A stretch of 64,000 bases of DNA. Origin: Pterobdella sp. o SKG-2022 (taxonomy: Eukaryota; Annelida; Clitellata; Hirudinida; Piscicolidae). This document shows, piece by piece, positions 53,785-64,000 of this stretch. The stretch spans positions 2,059,744 to 2,123,743 of the forward strand of contig OZ038323.1 of assembly GCA_964035795.1 (NCBI GenBank), written 5' to 3'. The notes beneath the pieces are model-generated. The model was given only the letters and a program-made list of their open reading frames with translations. It ran no database searches and was not told where the DNA came from. Within the stretch, counting starts at the first letter, position 1. Each line of letters begins with the position of its first letter. Made by a program: the position numbers and the translations under genes.

Positions 53785-56700
53785 ATGAAAAAGCAACTGA
53801 CCTTATCTCCACAATCCATTATAACCCAAATAAGAGATAATGGTGAGGTTAAAAATTTGAATCTTTAATTACCTCTTGTTAATTATTCTGCACCCTGAAA
53901 CTACGTGTGAGGTTGATAAAATTCATTGCTAATTTTTGGTTTGTAATACTTTGTCAGGAAAAGAAGATGGAGAAGAAGAAGAAGACAAAGAAATTCATGG
54001 AATAAAAAGGAAAAGCAAGTTGTCACGCTTTTTGAAATGTTTGAAAAAGTTTTTTTGTTGCAAATGTGGCAACGCCTCTCTGTACAGGAACTCCAACAAG
54101 GCTTCCTACTGCAAAAGTCTCAACCAACATGTACGAGTTTTTGCAATAAAAATCCTATTTAATTTTTGAATTTATTTGAGAAAATTATTATTTTCTAAAT
54201 GAAACTATAAATATTTATAACAAAACTATTTGAAATTCAAAAATATTTTCAGTCGAAGTTGTTGCCAGACTTGAGAGAGTCAAAGGAGTGCAGGCTGTGC
54301 CTAGTTGTCGACCTGGACGAGACTCTAGTGCACAGTACTTTCAAGGTTCATATAGCATCGCTCAGCAACCAAGAACGTGCTCATTATACTCATTTCACAA
54401 CTTATAAATAATTTTTCCAATCACAACGACAGTACAACAAGGATGCCCATTTCGTCGTTCCAGTCAAAATCGATACCAAGACGCATCAGGTGCTCACTTC
54501 TCTTACTCTTTCAATACACCCCACTCACTATCAAACCACGCCCACCATAAAACTCCATCTACCATCAAACTCCACCCATCATCCAGGTGTACGTCTTGAA
54601 ACGCCCACACGTGGACACGTTCATCAACGAAATTAGCTCCCTTTTCGAGTGTGTTCTCTTCACTGCTAGTCTCGCTAAGGTACGCCATCTGTCGATGATC
54701 TTGTCGATAACAGATTTAAACAGTCAAGTGGTGTTGAGTTGGAAACTTTATTTAGTACTCAGTATTTGAGATTTCCAACAATTTTGATTTTGTGTTTTTT
54801 CAACTTCATTGACTTGAGAATAACAATTTTGTAAGAGAAAGTGTGTTGTTTATTGAAGAGATTTTGAAGTTAAAAATTTTAATAATCTCTGCTGTGAAAA
54901 TGGGTCATATGCTGACATCTCTAACAAATTCATTTTTTTCAATTCATGAAAACGATAAATACGTTGTCAACTTGAACATAAAACGGCACTAGCAACAAAC
55001 TAACAAACAAATAAATAAACAAACAAACAAAAAAACAAACAAAAAAAAAACAAACAAGCAACGATAAATAGCCTCTTATCGCACTCTCAGTATGCAGACC
55101 CAGTAGCAGACCTTTTGGACAAGAACAACACTTTCAGTCACCGCCTCTTCAGAGAAGCCTGTCACAACCACAAAGGTTTGTCTGAAATGTAACTACATTT
55201 GTACGAGTGAAGCTAGCTTTATTCAACCTGATATTGCTCGACCCAATTTCGGATTATTTGAAGATGGCACAACTTATCTGAAAGATGATTTTTTCAATAT
55301 ATAGGAAAATTATAGCTACTTTTTGCTCAATAAATGTAATTTTTTCCCATAAATTGACGTTGAAAACTGTTCATATTCAGGTGTTTTCATAAAGAACCTG
55401 GACCTGCTTGGGAGGCCCTTAGAGCGAGTATGTGGGTGGTTTAGTGGGTGAAATCTATTAAGATACATAAATATATTCCAATGTTTTGAATTTTGAAAAA
55501 TGTTTGAATCGTTCTTGACGAACAGGTGATAATCATCGACAACTCTCCCAACTCGTACATGAACCACACAGCCAATGCTGTTAGAGGCTTCTTATATATG
55601 TTTTATTGGGTTTTACACACCACCATATTTGAGCCTCCAAACATGGGAGGATAATATTATGACAATACATAACGCCTTATAAGTTATATGAAAACAAAGC
55701 TTCTCGTTTTATAGAACACACATTGTGTTAAAAAATGATTTCTCGCCAAATCGGAAAGCTTTGTAGTTTCATAAACTTATCTAGCATTGTGTTTTTCCAT
55801 TTTTATCTTCATTCATTTTCATACCACATTTTTCATATTTTTTTATAGAATCTGAAGTGAGAATTTCTCAAATAAATTTATATTATATCTATGTTCATGT
55901 GTAGGATGTTAAGATTTATTGTAAATTTTTATTGAAATACTTCTCAATGCATCTTTATTCTCCATTTTATTTTCACTTCTTATTCAACTCACAGCTGCCC
56001 ATAGCATCCTGGTTTGGGGATCCTGACGATACAGAACTACTGAAGCTTTTGCCCTTTTTGAAAAAACTATCCGAATGTTCTAATGCCTTGGAAGAACTTC
56101 CCAAAGTTAACCAACAGAGGGAGTTGGAAAACAAAAAAGAAGGTCATCAGCTTATTCAAAAAGAAATGGATGCAGAAAATAAAGAGAGCAAAGAGAACTA
56201 TGAGAACGGCGGAGGTGATGATGTGGTTGGCAGTAATGATGAGAGACGCAAATCCAGCAGTTTGGATGGGGAGGTTGAGAGTAGTAATGATGATGAGAAC
56301 ACCAACACCACAAAACTCACCCATGCAGACCAGGATTTTTATTACTACGATGAGAAGGCTTACGAGAGAAAGAGATCTCCTCGAAGTAGGACCAATGACA
56401 ACAGACAATACAAAAACAAGAACTGCCATTACAAAGACAACTCTCATTATGCAAGCAAGTTAAAAGCAATAGAAGACTACACTGATGTTCCCGATATTGT
56501 ATTCCCTGGTATCGATATTTTCAGTGATAAGAGTTGCCATGACTTTAAAAGCATCAAATTCGAACACCGAGGCTTGAAGGAGAAAATGACAAACATGGAA
56601 AACCGAAGTAGAAACAAAGCAGATAACCACCCGCACAAAAACAAGTACATCAACACCTGGAACAACAACAATGACAACAAACCTTTCAAAAGCAAATATG

Positions 56701-57497
56701 CACACCAGAAGCAGGCTTTTCTGATGCAACCGTTGAATAATGAATCTAGATTTGCAAATATTTTTTCTAGTCGTCATCTTGACTCTAACAGACATTACAA
56801 ATCGTGGAAGACTGCTGAGAAGAACGTGAGTTTTTCAGGTAGGTACAACAACAGCAACGTTAAACGAGACTACAATGTAAATAATATAAGCAAAATGAAT
56901 TTGCCAATGGTGAATGACTATGATCTCAAAGATGCACCCATTAATATACAAAACAACACAAACGAAATAAATTTTCCAAATGATACTGACCATAACAACA
57001 ACAACTCCCTTCTCAAATTCAATTCCAGCTCAGAGCTTTTCCAAAACAATGAAGCCAACAAGAGTTTTTTAATTTCTCTTAGTAAACATAAAAAACGCAC
57101 TTTCAACAATTACAATCACAATAGTCAAACTGCAAACAACGAGTTTTATAACAACGTTGAGGGCCATTTGGCTGTAGGAGGCAGTTACATTGAAGATCCA
57201 TTCATACCACCTTCACTTACCACCAGATCTCTTCCTTGCCAGCCCCAACAAATTCTTTTCCAACCCTCTCAAAGGCAAATAAGCAAGAAGCATGCAGCAC
57301 TACTCAAACAAGAGCAACTCAAGCATCAAACACGTAAGAATCAACAGAACAAACAGCCATCCATTGACTTTCTACCTCAACAAAAACATTTGTTGCAACA
57401 GTACCAACTACAACAGTCACAACACTACCAAAAACAACAGCAACAACAACAGGCCAGACGGCTTTCCTTCCACAGCCATCTTAAAAACGTTTTTTAA
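53785..57497 (+). CDS. CTD small phosphatase (SCP/CTDSP-like) with long low-complexity C-terminal tail
   Basis: HAD-superfamily Ser/Thr phosphatase. Its relatives CTDSP1/2/L dephosphorylate Ser5 of the RNA polymerase II CTD and SMADs. Exons: 53785-53842, 53958-54130, 54253-54345, 54433-54489, 54587-54679, 55091-55175, 55381-55427, 55526-55579, 55995-57497, in phase, 720 aa. The N-terminus [13 protein letters not shown] resembles CTDSPL AIITQV. A Cys cluster FFCCKCGNA follows, as in the palmitoylated region of SCPs. The catalytic signature [12 protein letters not shown] is intact, with [52 protein letters not shown] and [18 protein letters not shown]. SCPs normally end about there. Here a further 460 or so Asn/Lys/His/Gln-rich residues follow in the same exon, ending in a poly-Gln patch and [10 protein letters not shown]. 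Confidence 0.93.
54994..55058 (+). repeat. (AAAC)n simple repeat in phosphatase intron
   Basis: Imperfect run of AAAC and AAAT units in the intron before exon 6 of the CTDSP-like gene. Confidence 0.85.
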
Positions 57498-57669
57498 AGA
57501 CTTTATTTTCTCTCAAAAACTACATAGCACAAAGTTTTGATTAAATTGTTCTTTAATCTCTGTATTCTCCATTCAGGCAAGTGTTACCTAGGGTTGTGTC
57601 TCATTTTTGTTCCTCATCTTTCTAGATTTAGGGTTTCTTTATAACATATATTTACCTAGCTATGTTTTC

Positions 57670-57675
57670 AATAAA
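57670..57675 (+). terminator. CTDSP-like polyadenylation signal
   Basis: AATAAA about 170 bases after the stop codon, followed within 40 bases by a GT/T-rich stretch (CGTTTTTTGTTT), which fits a downstream element. Confidence 0.55.
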
Positions 57676-59524
57676 AATTTTCATAAAATTCAACGTTTTT
57701 TGTTTAATTTCAGCGTGAAATTTCAATTTTAAGCACGAAGGTTTCGAAATTTTTCACTTGAAGCGTTTCCAAGGTGCGCATGTCTCCAGCTTGAATTTTT
57801 ATCTGTTTGTCCATCTCTATGGCAACCTTCATTACCTCTGACATTCTCACTTGTCTAGTCAGAAATTCTAGCCTTATTTGCGTTGAATTTTATTGATTAA
57901 TAATGATTTTATCAATAACTCTTATTAATGGGTTCAAATGTTCTATGCTTAATTTTAAAATCTCAAGGGTTGAAGTTGCTTTGTTTAAGTGTTTGCTTGA
58001 TGTTGTTGAACTTTTCTATACAATTGTATAAAAAATATTAATTTCAACTCCATTAAAACTCGCCAAATACAAGAATTTCACATATTTCTGAACGAAAATC
58101 AATTTTACTAAGTATTCAGTTTTTGAACATAGATTTTTTGAAGATTCTGAGGTTTAAACGATGCCAAAGGTTGTATAGCATTAGATCTTTTGTTTCAATG
58201 ACATTTCATCTCACCATTCATTAAATTTTTTGCATATTTAATAAATCAAAAACACGGGTTCTTTTTTGAAATATTTGAATTTGATTTTCGGAAGCTTCCG
58301 ATTCTCAATAAATGTATTAAAAATTCCTCTTATTTGATGTTTTTCGTTACAAAATATTGAAGAAAAATACACATGATGTCTCTGAAAAGTTGAATTTGAT
58401 TTCTATTACTGATTGTTAAGCAGTTGTTTATGTTAAAATTGAAACACATGAACCAACAGTATAAGCTCGTTCAAAGTAAACCTCCAAAAGTTACATACTT
58501 GGCTTAGAACTGTTTACTAATTAAGTAAAACCCAATACAGAGAAAAAGCCAACCAGCAAAAAACCAAAAGAAGGACATGTTGAGCATTTGGTAAGTTCCA
58601 CAGGGTGCTATTCTATCTGCACCATTAGAGAAAGGAGAAACATAATGTGAAAGAAGAAAAATTAATAACTAAGACATCAAATGTGTACCATTAAAAAATA
58701 AAAAACATAATGAAAAAACATTAATAATTAAACAATGAATGTGAGAAATTAATCAAAATTAAATGTTAATTTTTGAGTAACTTTTGGTGCATCTAAGCAT
58801 TCCTTGAATTTCAATTCAAAATGGAGTAAACAGAAGAAAGTTAAATTTGAAAGATAATAAAAAAACTTAAATTAAATAATGTAATATTAGTCAAATTAAG
58901 TTTTTTAAGTAAATAAATTAATTGGTAAAAACACCTGGTATTTTGTTGAACCAAATTGAGCCTACTAGAAAAAAAAACAAAATATATAACTTTCAAAATC
59001 TCACATAAAACAATATAATTAAAAACAGTGAAGTTATAAATAAACTAAGCATTGGTGTCATGACTAAGACAGCTCTCAACTCTCCTACCTAGGCAGAATA
59101 TTCATAATGAATCACTATTGATAGAGCCTGTCACAGTGACTTGAAGCTGGTCTTTTGTTTAGAGTTTTAAAGAACGAAAAATACATGCGATCGTGCGCAA
59201 AATATTGAGGTTTTAAGACGAGTGTGTGTGTTATATATGATGTATGGCAACCGTGAAGTTCTTTTGAGTAATGTGTTTATATATACGTGTGGCAATACTA
59301 TGTGTGTGTAGTTGTATAAGTGAAGTTTCAATGCGCTATTGAGTATAGGCTACTCACAGTCTTTATGAAATAGTGAAATAAGTAGATAGATATATATGAT
59401 TGAACCTTTTTATAAGTGTTTCACTCATGACTTTGTTGTTAACGGTTTCTTCTATGTCTTCTTGAAGTTGATAAACTCGTAAAATAAATTTTATTTTTTT
59501 GGACACAACTTAAATTATTTAAAA
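57676..59524. other. Spacer and 5' region of the BICC1 gene
   Basis: About 1.85 kb, AT-rich, between co-oriented genes. No open frame or RNA gene. It should include the BICC1 promoter and 5' UTR, with TG-rich stretches near 59220-59310. Confidence 0.4.
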
Positions 59525-62500
59525 ATGAGCGAAATCCATAACACAGAACTTAATACAGAAGACAAAAGAAAAGAAAAGATTGACGATAGACTTTATAAAA
59601 GTGAAACAAACGAGAACCTCATAGAAGAGAAGTTTAGAGTGGACAGGAAGAAGTTGGAGCAGTTGATTGAAGGTATTATGAATTTTTTGATCAAATCTGT
59701 GTATCTTGGTTTATTGAGGCATATTGGCTTCGTTGAGTTGCATATCCTCTCGACGTTATAATGCTGATTTGAACATCAATGTGTTTCTTGTATTATCTTC
59801 ATAGAACACTTTTTTGATAACAAGAACATTTAAAACACTTATTGAAGTTCGTTTAAGTCTTATATTTGTATCCCCCACTTGATAATGTGAGTTTAACTCA
59901 AGAGCTTCGTGGACTTGAATAAATTTCGAAATGTTTTTATTTGAATATTTATATATTGCTTGATGGGTTAGAAAAAAAAATTAGTTTTTTGAATTATTTG
60001 TAAATAATTATTAAACGGTTGCTACGTGATATCCTAGAATAATCAAAAATCTCATAATAAAATTTTTATAATAATTTCATTTTTTTTTATTGTTTTTTTA
60101 TTTTTTTGTTTCACTTTCAAAACTATTTTATTCATTGTATTTTGAGGTATTTTACAACTATAAAATAAATGGAAACAAAAATCAAAAACTTTTTAAAGAG
60201 CAAGTGACCTTCTTGCGCAATAACAATAAGTGAAAAAGTAATAAAAATAATAAAAAAATAAAGGAAATAATAATAAAAATAATAAAAAAATAAAGGAAAT
60301 AATAATAAAAATAATAACAAAAATAAAGGAAATAATAATAAAAATAATAACAATAATCATGAAAATAATAAAAATAATTAAACAGTAATAATAATATCAA
60401 TGATATGAATGATATATAAATAACAATAACAATAATAAATATATAATGAAATATTATAATAAATGATATTGATTAAGTTATACAGCTAACTATCAGTCTC
60501 CCTTACGATATAGTAGCACCAAATAGTATTAAACTCATGAGAGTCTTTCAATGGAAATGAATGGAAAGTTATTGTCAAAACTATTTCGAGGTTAATAATG
60601 AAAGTTCCAAACAAAATCAATTACGAGTATGATTATAATGGAAGTAACTTCAGAAGTTTCTAGACCACTGAGTGTTATGAACTATGGAGGCAAAAGAACT
60701 AAATGTTATATAATGTAAGTTCTCATCCAATTGACAATTGTCAGGCTATGTGGTAGGATTGAAAATTTCAAAATATAGCTTCAGTTATTAAAATACTAAT
60801 TTGAACTACGCCTTGGCCATTTATTCGTTGAACGCGTGATAAAAGATGCCAACTATTCAATTAGAAATGTTCTATACACTAAACCAATTCATAAGACAAC
60901 CAAGCTTTTCAGTGCATGTGTTATTGACCTACATCATCATTAACCAACCAAACATAACATATGATTCAAGAGATTCGAATTTTTCTCCTGATGTTACTGA
61001 CTCTCTTCAAATTCACCGTTGTAGAAATAATCTTAACGTAGCAATACTTGTATTGTGGTTTAAGAAATGGAGTTTGACATTTGTTGCTGTTTTTCAGTAT
61101 TTCTTCAAATATGACCATAGCAACAAGAATTATATGAAGAACTTGGCGTTTATTTGAATGTTTAATAAATTTGACCTTATCGAAATCCTCTCTTTAAGAA
61201 CACATGTATCTAGAAACTGCCCTATTTAGAAGAAATTAAGCAGAATTATAACAATTTTTTTGAATGAGTTGTCAACTAGAATAGGACTTCAAGCCAATAT
61301 ACATTTCTTAATATTTAAAAAAATATTTTCAAAGATCTCTTCATTTGTGATCATTAAAGAAGCGGTTTCATACTCTTCCATTAAAGAGATAGAATAGAAT
61401 TTTTTGTTAATGTTATCATTGTATTTCATTTATCGTTCTAGTTATTGAATGTTGCTGAAAAAAGAGTTGGAAAATTAAAAGATTCTGTTCTGGTACGAAA
61501 CTTATATTAATCGTTAGATATCATCACCTAATTATTTATTCAAGCAAATTAATTATTTAATTTATTTAATCAATTTAATTAACCACTTGATTTTTTTAAT
61601 TAATTTAGTTAATCCTTTAATTAATCACTTTTATTTAATTAACCATAAATTTAATTCTGATATGAAACTTATTATTATATAGATAGCAGTTTTGAAATGT
61701 TAAATTCAAGAACGTCACAGCATTTAACGTTTTTTATTTATTCACAAAACTAAATTTAGACCCGAACAGCATTACAATAGTTTAGATAAGAACAAAATAG
61801 AACCCAATATGAACATTTTAATACGTTAGAATTGAGTCTGTTCCTAGGGAAAAGATCTTTTACGAGTATATCATTGGAACTAGCACCTGTTCTACAGTGT
61901 GTTTTCGCTACATTAAATTTGTAGCAAGCGCTTTGATCTATAAGGAAAAGCGTTTTATAAATACCGCATTACATTACATTACTTAGGTAATTTTATAAAT
62001 CATGAAATGAACATTTTCATCAAGAAAGCACCCAATGTCTGCAAAACATATGTAGCCCGGTGAGGTTCTGTTGAATGAAGGGCTGGCTTCAATATTTTAA
62101 TTATAAAATATAACATTGAAGTTGGTAAACTGATATTCGCCATTATGAACAGTTTTGGTTTACGTTTATAAAGCTTAGTTATGAAGCAGTTGTTTATGAA
62201 GCATTTATTAATAATTAGTTCTAGCAATATTTGTCTGCTTAATGAATTATCAGGGTTATTTTTAACTTTAAAAGCCCTTAAAGTTAATATAATATCCACT
62301 AAAATACATATCGTTTTAAACAGTTTAACTTTCTACCACTCATTTCAGAACTATATTATTGTTAATGGCCGTTTTCAAAGTATAACAATGATTAGAATTA
62401 AGAACAAAACTAAGGCTATAAGGACTAAATTCGATATGATAACAACAATAATATATATATAATATACGCTGATGAATCCTAATCAGTAAACCTATTTTAA

Positions 62501-63804
62501 TTCATTGAATCTTGTATTCGAGGCTATTATTCTGTAGGGTTGATACACAAAAAGTCTGGCCTTCTATTATAAATACTCCAATACTTATATTACTTGCATG
62601 CTTCATTTTAATATAATTTATCATTTTAATGATGAAAAATTAATATTTTAAAGGTATTTATTAAATAATTGTTTACAATATCCTTAATTTCATAAGCATT
62701 TTTATTAAAAAAATAATAAAAATAATAAAAAAACAATAATTATTAATTAAAAAAAATTAAAATTTTCTTGTAATTGTCTTCAAATCTACACAACCTCAAC
62801 ATCAAAGCATTCCATATGAATTCTCCTGACTGCATCATTATATACAATGTCATATGAAGTTCGACCTGAATGCATTATTATATATAGTGTTATATGAGAT
62901 TCATCGTGACCGCATCTCTGTGCACTCTTTGATCGTGCTTATTAAAACCATTAGAAACATATGAATAATCTTGATGAAGTATAATAGCCTGAATTAAAAT
63001 AGTAAGGTCAACAAACACAAAGTATTCATTAAAACGAAAACACGAAGCTTTTCGTAAGAGTAGCTTACATTATCACTAGTCTTACGAAAAGCTTCGTGTT
63101 TTCGTTTTAATAAATGCTTTGTGTTTGTTGACCTTACTAAACAAGTATTCAAACTAATGAAAATAATAATAAAACAAAAAATATTTAAATTAATAATAAT
63201 AAGAATAATAATAACAATAATTATAATATTTTTAACAATAGATGTTCAAATTAATGATGATAACACCAAAACAAATGTAATCTGTGAAGATAGCAATTAG
63301 TACTGAATGTAACACTTGTATTCATCATCAAATAAGAAATGCAGGGTATGTCCCATTTTTCATTCTTTCAGTTATGCAGGTTTTAACTATTTGGTCATTG
63401 TAACTGTGTCTTTGATAATAATAAAAATAATAATGAATGTGATAATAATAATAATATTAAGATTATATTTTTTAGTTTATAATCGTTTATTTCTAATTTT
63501 TTTGTTCAATTTTTTTTTGGATAATTTGTTTAGATTGTTTGATCAAAACTTATGTTGGAAAAATAAAAAAAATTTATTTGTTTGTTTCTATTTTTATCAC
63601 TGATAACTCTAATAACAAAAATAACAGTTGTCTTGGGTTTCAAGGTTTATTGGGTCAGGAGTTCTATCTTTTTGTTATTTTCCAATGATTTTTCATTTAT
63701 TATTCTCATGATTAGTTATTATTTTTAAGAATAATATTTTTATTTTTGCTTATCACTTCACAGCTGATGAAAGTGGCTCAGAAGCTGGCAAGTTTTTCCT
63801 GGAG
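59525..63804 (+). CDS. BICC1: Bicaudal-C (BICC1) RNA-binding protein, first two coding exons (runs off right edge)
   Basis: Bicaudal-C is a KH- and SAM-domain translational regulator in development and renal/ciliary biology. Exon 1 is 59525-59672 (49 codons + 1 nt) and exon 2 is 63764-63804, joined in phase across a 4.1-kb intron. Exon 1 ends with EEKFRVDRKKLEQLIE, nearly identical to the family's SEERFRVDRKKLEAML block just before the first KH domain. Exon 2 (ADESGSEAGKFFLE) corresponds to the following SGEDFFQ segment. It ends with a GTTAAA donor, so the KH domains lie beyond the window. The ATG at 59525 gives a 40-residue charged leader. An upstream exon cannot be excluded. Confidence 0.85.
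60241..60360 (+). repeat. 32-33-bp AT-rich tandem repeat in BICC1 intron
   Basis: Unit ATAAAAATAATAAAAAAATA followed by AAGGAAATAATA, repeated about 3.7 times (starts near 60241, 60273, 60305, 60338). It sits in a longer AAT-rich tract at 60230-60460. Confidence 0.8.
61883..61984 (+). mobile_element. SINE body and tail, second copy
   Basis: About 100 bp nearly 90% identical to the 3' part of the SINE at 38304-38466 in opposite orientation. It shares TTTTCGCTACATTAAATTTG, AAGCGCTTTGATCTATAA and ATAAATACCGCATTA. The tRNA-like head is missing or unrecognisable, and the copy ends in a short ATT-rich tail. Confidence 0.75.
63001..63138. repeat. Near-perfect 59-bp inverted repeat (foldback/MITE-like)
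   Basis: Arms 63001-63059 and 63080-63138 are reverse complements with only two mismatches in 59 bp, around a 20-bp loop. The arm starts AGTAAGGTCAACAAACACAA and ends CACGAAGCTTTTCGTAAGA. A related single arm lies at 13669-13740. It is likely a small non-autonomous foldback element in the BICC1 intron. Confidence 0.9.
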
Positions 63805-64000
63805 GTTAAAAATTAATTATTCACTGGGATAAAAACATGGTATAACTAAAAAAAAGATGGAAAAAATAGTTATAATTGAAACTGAATAAGGGAGAAAAAT
63901 TAACAATGTCGAGATGTTGTAATAAGACAAAAAAGTGGAATAATGATTAGGAAAAATTTTTAAATGAGAAAAAAGAGTGAAGCTTTGAAAAAAATTTTTA

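Noticed and set aside
53547..53819. 90-codon minus frame overlapping the divergent promoter
   Set aside because: It overlaps the first exon of the phosphatase on the other strand and shows no similarity to anything known to me.
60846..61157. 103-codon plus frame in the BICC1 intron
   Set aside because: No recognisable domain or splice context. It lies in a large AT-rich intron, so chance is likely.

Overview
This is animal nuclear DNA: AT-rich, with short GT-AG introns, no operons and no prokaryotic signals. The gene set (CBP/p300, OFD1, Bicaudal-C, a cadherin, a GRXCR-type protein) points to a ciliated metazoan. Unusually Asn/Gln-rich proteins, a tRNA-derived SINE and short introns suit a lophotrochozoan-like invertebrate such as an annelid or leech. 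That placement is inference and weak. Gene models below were assembled by hand from splice-site phase and family similarity.

Layout from left to right. A large cadherin on the minus strand (469-7696) runs off the left edge. It is head-to-head with an OFD1-like centrosome/cilium gene on plus (8367-14644, 15 exons, about 810 aa). After a convergent spacer comes CBP/p300 on minus (16961-30302, 20 exons, about 2834 aa), with TAZ1, KIX, bromodomain, RING/PHD, HAT, ZZ and TAZ2. A 6-kb gene-poor stretch follows, holding an exact 17-bp-period minisatellite and about 400 bp of CA repeat. Next is a GRXCR-like gene on minus (36355-40900), with a SINE in its first intron.

The segment 41559-53471 carries three genes acting in the nucleolus or on snoRNPs. 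MPP10 (minus) and NOG1/GTPBP4 (plus) are divergent and only 230 bp apart. A NOPCHAP1/C12orf45-like gene (minus) lies tail-to-tail with NOG1. NOPCHAP1 is in turn divergent from a CTDSP/SCP-type phosphatase (plus, 53785-57497) whose last exon adds about 460 residues of low-complexity tail. The first two coding exons of a Bicaudal-C (BICC1) gene (59525-63804) close the window and run off the right edge. Its first intron holds AT repeats, a SINE tail and a near-perfect 59-bp inverted repeat.

Three of the gene boundaries are divergent pairs separated by 230-670 bp, which suggests shared promoters. I see no wholly new system. The most interesting items are the nucleolar gene cluster, the lineage-specific tails on the phosphatase and GRXCR-like proteins, the apparent absence of the NCBD from CBP, and the small repeat families.
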